64,000 nucleotides of DNA from Sinosporangium siamense (GTDB lineage: Bacteria; Actinomycetota; Actinomycetes; Streptosporangiales; Streptosporangiaceae): assembly GCF_016863435.1 (NCBI RefSeq), contig NZ_BOOW01000006.1, forward strand, positions 586,025-650,024, written 5' to 3'. Below are positions 32,975 through 40,858 of the stretch, piece by piece. A program made the translations under genes and the position numbers. Each line of letters opens with the position of its first letter. Position 1 is the stretch's first letter. The notes beneath the pieces were generated by a model. That model saw only the letters and a list, made by a program, of their open reading frames with translations. It had not been told where the DNA came from and did no database searches.

Positions 32975-34060
32975 TCACGCCTGGCGCACGCATGCCCGCT
33001 CCTGGTAGAACCCGAGTGCCTTGAGAACGGGGATGTCGGTGTGTGAGAAGAGGACGGCCGGCTCGTTCTCGGTGTTGATGTGCTCGTGCACCGACCATCC
33101 CGGCACCGTGAAGGTGTCGTGCTGAGACCAGTCGAGCACCTCCCCGTCGACGATCGTCTGCCCCCGGCCGCGCACCACGTGGTAGATCGCGCTGCTGGTG
33201 TGCTGGTGCGCCTCGGTGTGCATCTTGGCCGGCAGCGCCTGGATGTAGGCACCCATGGTCGGCATGATGGGGCCGCCGCTTTCCGGGTTGGTGAACTCGA
33301 AGATGACGCCGTCTGTCGGCGAGCCCACCCACTCGTCGAGTGCGGACTTGAGCAATTGCTCCGTCACGCTCCACGGGTAGTTGATAAGAGGCGAGTACGG
33401 CTTGTCCCACGTCTTCCAGGCCGGGTTCAGCCGGCTCGCGGCGTACAGACGCTCGGTCGAGTCGGCGGAGCGCAGTTGCTCCTGGGCCTGTTCAGGTCCG
33501 TCGACGAAGAAGTTCGACTCCAGCTTGTTGATCAGCGGCAGGTCGAGCCCGTCCATCCACACCACCGGCTCGTCGGTGAAGTTGCCGTGGTCGTGCCAGG
33601 CCCAGGACGGGGTGAGCACGATGTCGCCGGGGTGCATGTGCGCTCGCTCGCCGTTCACCGCGGTGTAGGCGCCCGTCCCTTCGATGACGAACCGGAAGGC
33701 GGCGGCGGCGTGCTTGTGCATCGGCGCGATCTCGCCCGGCAGCACCAGTTGGATCCCGGCGTAGAGGTTGTTCGCGGTTTCCACTTCGGGCGCCAGGCCC
33801 GGATTGATCAGCATCAGGACGCGCCGCTCCGCCTCCTCCGCGCTGATCAGCCGGCCCGCGGTCATCAACTCCCGGCGGACGTCGGCGTAGCGCCAGACGT
33901 ACGGCACAGCCTGGCTCCTAGGCTCGGTCGGCAGCAGTCGCGGGTCGGTGTTGCGCCACAGCGGCTCGACGTTGAGCGAGCCGAGGCCGCGGTAGTACTG
34001 CTCTTCGCCGCCTTCTGCCGCGCCGCCGGGTGCGCTCGTTGCTTCGATGGACTGGGTCAC
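32975..34060 (-). CDS. Bicupin gentisate 1,2-dioxygenase-like protein
   Basis: 361 residues with two cupin domains. The N-terminal cupin has HKH at 115-117 and WHDH at 155-158, the three-His iron site of gentisate and salicylate dioxygenases, with GDIVLTPSWAWHDHGN as the family signature. The C-terminal cupin has HQHTSSAIYHVVRGRG and VPGWSVHEH. It should open a ring carrying a hydroxyl ortho to a carboxylate. GTG 34060 follows CAGGAGAAAC at good spacing. The FAH gene lies 56 bp upstream, which fits ring opening followed by acylpyruvate hydrolysis. Confidence 0.9.
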   Translation of the reverse strand: MTQSIEATSAPGGAAEGGEEQYYRGLGSLNVEPLWRNTDPRLLPTEPRSQAVPYVWRYADVRRELMTAGRLISAEEAERRVLMLINPGLAPEVETANNLYAGIQLVLPGEIAPMHKHAAAAFRFVIEGTGAYTAVNGERAHMHPGDIVLTPSWAWHDHGNFTDEPVVWMDGLDLPLINKLESNFFVDGPEQAQEQLRSADSTERLYAASRLNPAWKTWDKPYSPLINYPWSVTEQLLKSALDEWVGSPTDGVIFEFTNPESGGPIMPTMGAYIQALPAKMHTEAHQHTSSAIYHVVRGRGQTIVDGEVLDWSQHDTFTVPGWSVHEHINTENEPAVLFSHTDIPVLKALGFYQERACVRQA

Positions 34061-34116
34061 GCGTTTCTCCTGCCGACTGCTTGCTATGTCCTGTTTGATG
34101 CCACGGCCGGGTGAGT

Positions 34117-34992
34117 TCACCAATCGCGCTTCACGACGGGCAGGCTCATCTCGCCCAGCCCGTCGATCTCGGCTCGCACGACGTCGCCGACCTCGATCGG
34201 GCCGACGCCCTCCGGAGTTCCCGTCGCGTAGATATCGCCGGGGCGCAGCGTCACGACGCCGCTCGCCTGCTCGATCAGCTCGCCGACGCCGACGATCAAG
34301 TCGCGGGTGTTGGCCTGCTGGCGCAGTTCGCCGTTGACCCACAGCCTCAGGCCGAGGTCGCCCGGGTCGGCCACCTCGTCGGCGGTGACGATGAACGGAC
34401 CGATAGGAGTGAAGGTCTCGAACGACTTGCGCATCGTCCGCTCCTCCTGATGCTCACCCTCGGTGCGCAGGGTGAGGTCGAGCAGAATGAGATAGCCGAA
34501 GATGTGGTCGGCCGCCCGATCGGCCGGCACGCCGCGGGCGGACTTGCCGATGACGACGCCCAGCTCCACCTCGTGGTGAAAGGCCCGGTCGGGCATGGGG
34601 GGCAGTTCGACGGCGTCGGCCGGCCCGCAGATCGACCCGGAGCTCTTGATGAAGAAGCCTGCCCGGCGCGCGGAGTGCAGCGTCTGCCGGTTGGCCGGCA
34701 GATACTTGGAGTCGCTCATCTCGGCGACGTGCGCGTGGTAGTTCGCCGGTGCCGCGAGCACCTGCCCCGGGCGCGGGATCGGCGGTAGCAGCGCGACGCC
34801 GGCCAGCGGGCGCTCCTCCGCCGAGGCCAGCGCCACCCGCAGCGGCGCCCTCAGCTCGTCGAAGTGCTCTATCAGTTCGTTGATCACGTACGGAGTGCCG
34901 TGCCATCGGCTGTCGACGACATCGGTGACGTCGCGGATCGACGCGCCGTCGACGACGCCGATGCGGTAGTGATCGAAGAGTGCGATGCGCAT
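34117..34992 (-). CDS. FAH-family hydrolase (fumarylpyruvate hydrolase-like)
   Basis: 291 residues. The metal site is seen in FHHEVELGVVIGKSARG (E-x-E) and LILLDLTLRTEG (Asp). The end VVTLRPGDIYATGTPEGVGPIEVGDVV is typical of FAH family members. Next to a gentisate-type dioxygenase it is a good candidate for hydrolysing maleyl- or fumarylpyruvate to pyruvate and a C4 acid. No maleylpyruvate isomerase gene is in the cluster. It shares about 43% visible pattern with the other FAH gene only in core motifs, so it is not a recent duplicate. Confidence 0.86.
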   Translation of the reverse strand: MRIALFDHYRIGVVDGASIRDVTDVVDSRWHGTPYVINELIEHFDELRAPLRVALASAEERPLAGVALLPPIPRPGQVLAAPANYHAHVAEMSDSKYLPANRQTLHSARRAGFFIKSSGSICGPADAVELPPMPDRAFHHEVELGVVIGKSARGVPADRAADHIFGYLILLDLTLRTEGEHQEERTMRKSFETFTPIGPFIVTADEVADPGDLGLRLWVNGELRQQANTRDLIVGVGELIEQASGVVTLRPGDIYATGTPEGVGPIEVGDVVRAEIDGLGEMSLPVVKRDW

Positions 34993-35078
34993 GAAGTAGG
35001 TGAGTCCTTTGTCGCGAAGTCGAGGCGTCGAGTGCGGCGGCGGGCGCCGGGACCGGCGAGGGGGGACCTGCCGGGCGA

Positions 35079-36479
35079 TCAGTGGCCGCCGGGCGGCGGT
35101 GGCGCCCAGCCGGGTAAGACGCCGGCCGCGTCGAGTAGCTCGGCGGCCGCGGCGGAGGCCCGCCGGCTGAGCTCCGCCACGTTCACCCCGACCAGTTCGC
35201 CGTCGCGTTTGACGGCTTCACCGCCGACGAAGACGGTGTCGACGGTCTGCCGGCTCGCGTGGTGCACGATCGAGGCGACCGGGTCGAGCACCGGGGACAT
35301 CGAGATGTGATCGGTGCGGATCATGATGATGTCGGCCTGTTTGCCCAGTGTCAGGCTGCCAATGGCACGTTCCAAACCCAGGGCGCGCGCGCCTTCGATG
35401 GTCGCGAATTCGAGTACGTCGCGGGCGGAGAGGTCGAGTGTCCACGGGTTGACCGAGTCCGCCAGCGAACGCTGGTTGGCGAGGCCGCGCGGCACCGCCA
35501 GTGCGAAGCGCATCGCGGTGAACGGGTCGCCGCCGACGGCCATGCACGTGTCGATGCCGATGTTCGGTCTGATGCCTGCCTTGAGCAGTTCGGCGATCGG
35601 CGGCCAGCCGTGCCCCATCGCGGCCTCGTCCTCGGGGGTCACCGACGCCGACACGCCGGCGTCGGCCATCATCCGGAACTCCTCGTCTGTGAGCAGGTTG
35701 CAGTGCCCGAAGATCAGGTCGTCGCCGAGCAGGCCCTCCTTGTGCAGCCTGGTCACGTTGGGCCGGCCGTTCAGATCGAGCGCGCCCATGCCGATGTGGG
35801 TGTTGATCCGCAGACCGAGTTCGCGGGCGAGCTTGAAGTCGGCCCGTACGACGTCCATCGTCGAGGAATCCGGCCCGCGCACGGCGAGGCCCATGGTGAG
35901 AAGTCCTGAGCCGGCGGAGAAGTATTGGCTGCGAACCCTGCGGATCTCGGCCTCGTTGCTGGGGGTGGTGCTCTTGAACGGCGGCGACAGAATTTCCAGC
36001 TGCTCGGCCATCGACCCGCCGTAGCCGAACATCGCGCGGATGCCGCTGCCCCGCAACGCGTGTACGGCCTCGTCGGTGTGGTCGGGAGTGGACTGGTTGT
36101 GCGAGTAGTCGAAGACGGCGGTGACCCCGGAGTCGAGGGCGTCGTAGGCGCCGAGAGCCGTGCCCAGTGACATGTGCTCCGGCGACAGGTGCGGGCCGAG
36201 AACGCCGAACATCGTCGTGAAGTATTGAAACAGCGACCAATCCGCGGCCAGTCCGCGCATGAGCGCCTGGAACAGGTGGCGGTGGGAGTCGACGAAACCG
36301 GGGATCACGATATGCCGCGAGGCGTCGACGATGTCGGCGCTGCCGTCGGCGACCTTCAGGTCGGGGCCGATCGCGACGATCGTGCCGTCTTCGATGAGGA
36401 CGTCGCCGGTCAGGTCGCCCACGGCCGGGTCCATCGACACGATCCGGCCACCTAGGAGGAGTGTGCGCGCCGTCGTCAT
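35079..36479 (-). CDS. Amidohydrolase family protein (TRZ/ATZ-deaminase-like)
   Basis: 466 residues. The metal ligands of the cytosine-deaminase/chlorohydrolase branch are present: DSHRH at 64-68, INTHIGMG, FGHCNLL and GIDTCMAVGGDP. The N- and C-terminal strands form the small composite sheet (LLLGGRIVSMDP; DTVFVGGEAVKRDGELVGV). It probably removes an amino or halogen group from an N-heterocycle or hydrolyses an amide. It is the first gene of the minus-strand catabolic cluster, right next to the IclR operator region. Confidence 0.88.
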   Translation of the reverse strand: MTTARTLLLGGRIVSMDPAVGDLTGDVLIEDGTIVAIGPDLKVADGSADIVDASRHIVIPGFVDSHRHLFQALMRGLAADWSLFQYFTTMFGVLGPHLSPEHMSLGTALGAYDALDSGVTAVFDYSHNQSTPDHTDEAVHALRGSGIRAMFGYGGSMAEQLEILSPPFKSTTPSNEAEIRRVRSQYFSAGSGLLTMGLAVRGPDSSTMDVVRADFKLARELGLRINTHIGMGALDLNGRPNVTRLHKEGLLGDDLIFGHCNLLTDEEFRMMADAGVSASVTPEDEAAMGHGWPPIAELLKAGIRPNIGIDTCMAVGGDPFTAMRFALAVPRGLANQRSLADSVNPWTLDLSARDVLEFATIEGARALGLERAIGSLTLGKQADIIMIRTDHISMSPVLDPVASIVHHASRQTVDTVFVGGEAVKRDGELVGVNVAELSRRASAAAAELLDAAGVLPGWAPPPPGGH

Positions 36480-36549
36480 ATCGCTGCGGCCGTGCAGTGC
36501 TGAGCGAAGTTCATCCCGAAAAGCCTCCTCTGGAGGTCGGTCTGATAGT

Positions 36550-36586
36550 GTTCTGTATTGCAGAACAAGTGCCTGTGATGCGGAAC
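36550..36586. promoter_or_regulatory. Two IclR-type operator-like sites 20 bp apart
   Basis: Site 1 is GTTCTG-TATTG-CAGAAC, a perfect 6+5+6 dyad at 36550-36566. Site 2 (36570-36586), GCCTGTGATGCGGAAC, keeps the right half (GGAAC) and sits exactly 20 bp further, two helical turns. The pair lies between the divergent amidohydrolase and IclR genes. Binding by the adjacent IclR protein is the simplest reading. Confidence 0.6.
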
Positions 36587-36745
36587 ACTATGTGTGCACT
36601 TTTGGGCTGTCAAGGTTTCGGGGCGGTTAAATACCGTGGTCCAGACGCCGCGTCACGTGACTACTTCGCCTTGAGCGGCGCATGTCCACCTCCAGACCCG
36701 GGCACAATGCCTCGATCACCGACACGCACCGACGAGGAGCGCTGA

Positions 36746-37528
36746 ATGACCGTCGCGGCCAAGAAAACGGACACTCTCACCCCCAACTACCCAATCGGCT
36801 CGGTGGACAAAGCGCTCCGGCTGCTACGCGTCCTCGCCAAGGACCGAGAGATACGGGTCAGCGAAGCCGGCCGTGAGATCGGGGTCGCACGCTCGACGGC
36901 GCACCGTCTGCTTGAGATGTTGCAGCTGCACGGGTTCGCCCAGCAGGATCCGCTGACCCGTGCCTACGCGCCCGGTCCCGCGTTACTGGAGATCGGGTTG
37001 GCCGCACTGCGCAACCTCGACATCCGGGAGGTCACCCGGCCCGTGATGGAGGAGCTGGTGGACGAAGTCCAGGAATCGGCCCACCTGGTGATCCTCTCCG
37101 GCGCCGAGATGCTGATCATCGACGCGGTCGAGAGCACGCGAGCGCTGCGCGTCGGCTCCCGAGTCGGGGGCAGGGCGCCGGCCTACGCCGGCGCGGGCGG
37201 CTGGGCGCTGCTGGCGGAGATGCCCGACGACCGGGTGATGGCGTTGTTCCCTTCGGAGGAACTGGAGGCGATCACGCCGGAGACTCTGACGAGCCGCGGC
37301 GAACTGATCCGCACGCTGGGGAGGGTGCGCGAGTGCGGCTTCGCCGTATGTGTGGCCGGAGTGGAACCCGATGTGGCCACCGTGGCCGCGGTCATCCCGA
37401 ACGGCGACCGTCTCACCCCGGCGGCGATCACCATCTCGATGCCCCGCTTCCGCGCCTCCGACGACGAGCTCGCCCGGCTGGGACAGGCGGCGGTGCTGGC
37501 CGCGCGCCGCTGCGCGGAGGGGGCGTGA
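36746..37528 (+). CDS. IclR-family transcriptional regulator
   Basis: 260 residues. The winged helix-turn-helix is at about 18-75 (SVDKALRLLRVLAKD, VSEAGREIGVARSTAHRLLEMLQLHGF). The effector domain follows with ESAHLVILSGAEMLIIDAVES, the usual small-ligand pocket of the IclR family. One TTA codon occurs (near 36983). It is divergent from the catabolic cluster, with two operator-like sites between them, so it likely senses a pathway intermediate. ATG 36746 is preceded by GAGGAGCGCTGA, a fair ribosome site. Confidence 0.9.
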   Translation: MTVAAKKTDTLTPNYPIGSVDKALRLLRVLAKDREIRVSEAGREIGVARSTAHRLLEMLQLHGFAQQDPLTRAYAPGPALLEIGLAALRNLDIREVTRPVMEELVDEVQESAHLVILSGAEMLIIDAVESTRALRVGSRVGGRAPAYAGAGGWALLAEMPDDRVMALFPSEELEAITPETLTSRGELIRTLGRVRECGFAVCVAGVEPDVATVAAVIPNGDRLTPAAITISMPRFRASDDELARLGQAAVLAARRCAEGA

Positions 37529-37582
37529 AGAGCGAGCGCGTGCGGTCGATCGGCGGCTCGCCGGCGCAGGCGCGACGGGTGG

Positions 37583-38107
37583 TCACCGTGACGAGGGCCG
37601 GCTCCTTGCCGCGGAGCGGCGGGACTGGCCGGCCCCGGCGATCCGCTGCAGCAGTGGCGTGAGCCGGTGCGGTACGAGCTCACGCATCGCCAGCGCGGTG
37701 CTGGTGCGTTCGACGCCGGGGCCGGCGAGGATCTGCCCGGCGACCCGGTAGAGGTCCTCGGCGTCCACGGCGACCACACGAGCGAGCAGGTCGGGTTCGC
37801 CGCTGAGGCCGAACACCTCGACCACCTCGGGAATCGCCGCCAGGGCGTCGGATACCTCGGTCAAGCGGTGCTGGTCCACCCGTATCGTCACGAACGCGGT
37901 GAGCGGGTAGCCCAGTGCGCGAGGCTCGATCCAGCGCTCCCGGGAGCCGCCGTGGTCCAGCTTGGCCAGTCGCGCCTGGACGGTATTGCGGGACAGCTCC
38001 AGGCGCTGGGCCAGGGCGAGGACGGTGGCGCGGGGCTCATCGGCCAGGGCCAGCAGGATCCGGGCATCTGTCGCGTCCACGGCCGGGTCGCTGTTCACAA
38101 TGTTCAA
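37583..38107 (-). CDS. Lrp/AsnC-family regulator
   Basis: 174 residues. The N-terminal helix-turn-helix reads DATDARILLALADEPRATVLALAQRLELSRNTVQARL, followed by the RAM ligand domain (TAFVTIRVD, VVEVFGLSGEPDLLARVVAVDAEDLYRV). TTG 38107 is preceded by AGAGG at 7 nt; GTG 38098 is an alternative. It is divergent from a transketolase/PDH-E1-like gene, and a 17-bp dyad lies between them. It probably tunes that gene in response to an amino acid or 2-oxo acid. Confidence 0.88.
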   Translation of the reverse strand: MNIVNSDPAVDATDARILLALADEPRATVLALAQRLELSRNTVQARLAKLDHGGSRERWIEPRALGYPLTAFVTIRVDQHRLTEVSDALAAIPEVVEVFGLSGEPDLLARVVAVDAEDLYRVAGQILAGPGVERTSTALAMRELVPHRLTPLLQRIAGAGQSRRSAARSRPSSR

Positions 38108-38132
38108 GCGAGTACCTCTGTCCCATCTGCGA

Positions 38133-38149
38133 TTAAGCAGAATGCTTAA
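38133..38149. promoter_or_regulatory. Inverted repeat TTAAGC-AGAAT-GCTTAA, likely Lrp/AsnC operator
   Basis: A perfect 6+5+6 dyad with an AT-rich flank, 26 bp upstream of the regulator start and 108 bp upstream of the divergent enzyme gene. Length and AT centre fit Lrp-family sites. Confidence 0.55.
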
Positions 38150-38256
38150 GAATTTAGGGACATCTTGTCTAGTTGCTCCATCCTCTGTCTACTTCCAGAG
38201 CATAAAGATGACATCGCGCAACTCGCGCCCAGATACGGCATCGGAGGTGGTCGGTC

Positions 38257-40599
38257 GTGGTCATGAGTGTCGCGGCGGCTGGTCCAAGGGACACAGGCAG
38301 CACTCAGCGGGACGCGCTGGAGACGCTTCGGGCGGTCGAGCGCCGGGTGCTGTGGCTCTCGACGGCGATCACCGACCAGGCGAACCGGGGGCGCCCCAAC
38401 CCCGGCGGACTCAAGGTCGGCGGCCACCAGGCGTCCAGCGCCTCCATCGTGTCCATCATGACGACGCTGTGGTTCCACCACCTCGGCGCCGATGACCGGG
38501 TCTCCGTCAAGCCGCACGCCTCGCCCGTGCTGCACGCGATCAACTACCTACTCGGCGAGCTGGACGAGTCCTACCTGAGCACACTGCGCTCCTTCGGCGG
38601 CCTGCAGAGCTATCCCAGCCGGTCCAAGGACCCCGATCCAGTGGACTACTCCACCGGGTCGGTGGGGATCGGCGCCACGGCCCCGATCTGGGGTGCGATA
38701 GCCCGCCGCTACGTGGACGGCCGCTTCGGCCGGATAGGCCAGGGACGCCAGTTCTCACTGCTCGGCGACGCCGAACTCGACGAAGGCGCGATCTGGGAGG
38801 CGGTCCAGGACCCCATGGTCGCCGATCTCGGCGAGATCGTGTGGATCGTCGACCTCAACCGGCAGTCCCTGGACCGCGTGGTCCCGGGTATCGCCGCCGA
38901 CCGGCTGCAGGGCATGTTCGGCGCCGCCGGCTGGCAGGTGCTCACCCTCAAGTACGGGCGGTTGCTCCAGGAGTTGTTCACCCGTCCCGGCGGCGACGCG
39001 CTGCGGGCGCGTCTGGACGCCATGGGCAACCCCGAGTATCAGCGGCTGCTGCGCTGCAGCCCCGGGGAACTGCGCGACCGCCTGCCCGGCAGCGGCCCGG
39101 CCCGCGAGCCGATCGCCCGGTTGATCGCCGGCCTGGACGACGACGCACTGTGCGACGCGCTGCGCAACCTCGGCGGGCACGACCTCGGCACCCTGCTGGA
39201 CGCCTACGCGGACATCGACGACTCCCGCCCCACCGTCATCTTCGCCTACACGGTCAAGGGCTACGGGCTCGCCAGCGAGGGCCACCCGCAGAACCACTCC
39301 TCCCTGCTGACGGAGGGCCAGATGCGGGAACTGGCCGCTCGCACGGGGGCCAGTCTGGACGCTCCCTGGGGCCGCTTCCCCGACGGCAGCGCCGAGGCCA
39401 CGCTGTGCGCCCGCGCCGCCGAACGGCTTCGCCGTACGGAACCGCCCGCGCAGGAGCCGCCTGCCGTGCCCGCCGACATCGGGCGCACCCCGTCCGGCAC
39501 CGGCAGCACCCAGCAGGCCCTCGGCCGGGCACTGCTCGACCTCAACCGGCAGGCCCCCGAGGCTGCCGCCCGCATCGTGACCGTCAGCCCGGACGTCAGC
39601 TCCTCGACTAACCTGGGCGGCTGGATCAACAAGGCCGGAATCTGGTCGGCGGCCGAGCGCGTCGACTGGTTCGCCGACGACGCCGAGACGATCCTGCACT
39701 GGCGGGAGCGCCCCACCGGCCGGCACGTCGAACTGGGCATCGCCGAGACCAACCTGGTGGGACTCCTCGGCGAACTCGGCGCCACCTGGAGCCGCTGGGG
39801 ACAACCGCTGCTGCCCATCGGCGTCGTGTACGACCCCTTCGTCAACCGTGCCCTGGAGCCCTGGTCGTTCGGCATCTACGCCGGGGGCCAGTCCATCCTG
39901 GTCGGCACACCGTCAGGCGTCACCCTCGCCCCTGAGGGCGGGGCCCACCAGTCGATCACCACCCCCTCGCTGGGCATCGAACAGCCGGGATGCACGAGCT
40001 ACGAGCCGGCATTCGTCCTCGACACCGAGTGGTGCCTGCTCGCGGCCCTTGGCCGGCTTGGCCGGCCGGACGGCGGTTCGGCCTACCTACGCTTGTCCAC
40101 CCGCCCGGTGGACCAGTCCCTGGCCGCCGTGCCCGCCGACCCGGCCGCTCGCGAGCGCCGCCGCCGCCAGGTGGTGGCCGGCGCGTATACGCTGCGGCGG
40201 CACGAGGCGCCGGCGGCGACCATCGCCGCCATGGGCGCCCTCGTCACCGAGGCCCTGGCCGCCGCCGACCGGTTGGCCGCGCTCGGCATCGGCGTGGACG
40301 TCGTCTGCGTCACCAGCCCCGACCTGCTCTTCCGTGCCCTCCAAGCCCGCCGCGGCCTTTCGGAGGACGCGCACTGGATCCTCGACCAGGTCTTCCCAGC
40401 CGAGCGGGCCGCCCCCCTGGTCACCGTCCTTGACGGCCATCCCCACACCCTGGCCTTCCTGGCCACGATCAACAACGTGCCCGTCACCACACTCGGCGTC
40501 ACCCGCTTCGGCCAGTCGGGAACGATCCAAGACGTCTACCGCTACCACGGCATCGACACCGACAGCATCGTCGCGGCCACCCTCGACCTCACCGACTGA
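38257..40599 (+). CDS. Transketolase/pyruvate dehydrogenase E1-like ThDP enzyme
   Basis: 780 residues. It has the layout of homodimeric E1 (AceE): an N-terminal ThDP domain (GGHQASSASIVSIMTTLWFHHL; LLGDAELDEGAIWEAVQDP, the Mg/ThDP motif), a middle pyrimidine domain (RHVELGIAETNLVGLLGELGATW) and a transketolase C-domain (VDVVCVTSPDLLF). At 780 residues it is shorter than AceE (about 890-910). No E2 or E3 gene is near, so it may act on its own, for example on a 2-oxo acid from branched-chain amino acids. GTG 38257 follows GGAGG at 9 nt. It is divergent from a Lrp/AsnC gene. Confidence 0.82.
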   Translation: MVMSVAAAGPRDTGSTQRDALETLRAVERRVLWLSTAITDQANRGRPNPGGLKVGGHQASSASIVSIMTTLWFHHLGADDRVSVKPHASPVLHAINYLLGELDESYLSTLRSFGGLQSYPSRSKDPDPVDYSTGSVGIGATAPIWGAIARRYVDGRFGRIGQGRQFSLLGDAELDEGAIWEAVQDPMVADLGEIVWIVDLNRQSLDRVVPGIAADRLQGMFGAAGWQVLTLKYGRLLQELFTRPGGDALRARLDAMGNPEYQRLLRCSPGELRDRLPGSGPAREPIARLIAGLDDDALCDALRNLGGHDLGTLLDAYADIDDSRPTVIFAYTVKGYGLASEGHPQNHSSLLTEGQMRELAARTGASLDAPWGRFPDGSAEATLCARAAERLRRTEPPAQEPPAVPADIGRTPSGTGSTQQALGRALLDLNRQAPEAAARIVTVSPDVSSSTNLGGWINKAGIWSAAERVDWFADDAETILHWRERPTGRHVELGIAETNLVGLLGELGATWSRWGQPLLPIGVVYDPFVNRALEPWSFGIYAGGQSILVGTPSGVTLAPEGGAHQSITTPSLGIEQPGCTSYEPAFVLDTEWCLLAALGRLGRPDGGSAYLRLSTRPVDQSLAAVPADPAARERRRRQVVAGAYTLRRHEAPAATIAAMGALVTEALAAADRLAALGIGVDVVCVTSPDLLFRALQARRGLSEDAHWILDQVFPAERAAPLVTVLDGHPHTLAFLATINNVPVTTLGVTRFGQSGTIQDVYRYHGIDTDSIVAATLDLTD

Positions 40600-40647
40600 C
40601 CGCCCACCGCCCGGCGTCTGAGACGCCGTGGCCGGTTTCCCGATGCG

Positions 40648-40670
40648 GAGCGCACCGGAGGTGCGCGCTC
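40648..40670. terminator. GC-rich hairpin after the E1-like gene
   Basis: GCGCACC-GGA-GGTGCGC forms a 7-bp stem at 40650-40666, extended by partial pairing outside. No T-run follows, as is common for actinobacterial terminators. It lies about 50 bp past the stop. Confidence 0.4.
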
Positions 40671-40797
40671 CTCCGCCGATGTCACACCGCCGGAATCTTG
40701 CGCCGGGCCCCTAGCTGGGGCGAACTTCCGATCAAGGACTTTCGACCCTGCGGAGACTGACGTTCGACCCCGTGGACGGCCGGATCGCGCACCCTAA

Positions 40798-40810
40798 CCT
40801 GCGTTGCAGG
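40798..40810. promoter_or_regulatory. Dyad CCTGC-GTT-GCAGG upstream of the flavohemoglobin gene
   Basis: A perfect 5+3+5 inverted repeat, 49 bp upstream of the start. It could be a nitric-oxide-responsive site, but it is not an obvious match to the NsrR consensus I know. Confidence 0.3.
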
Positions 40811-40858
40811 CCCGTATCCGCCCGACGGGCCGCGATCCATCTTGTGTCAGGAGACCTC

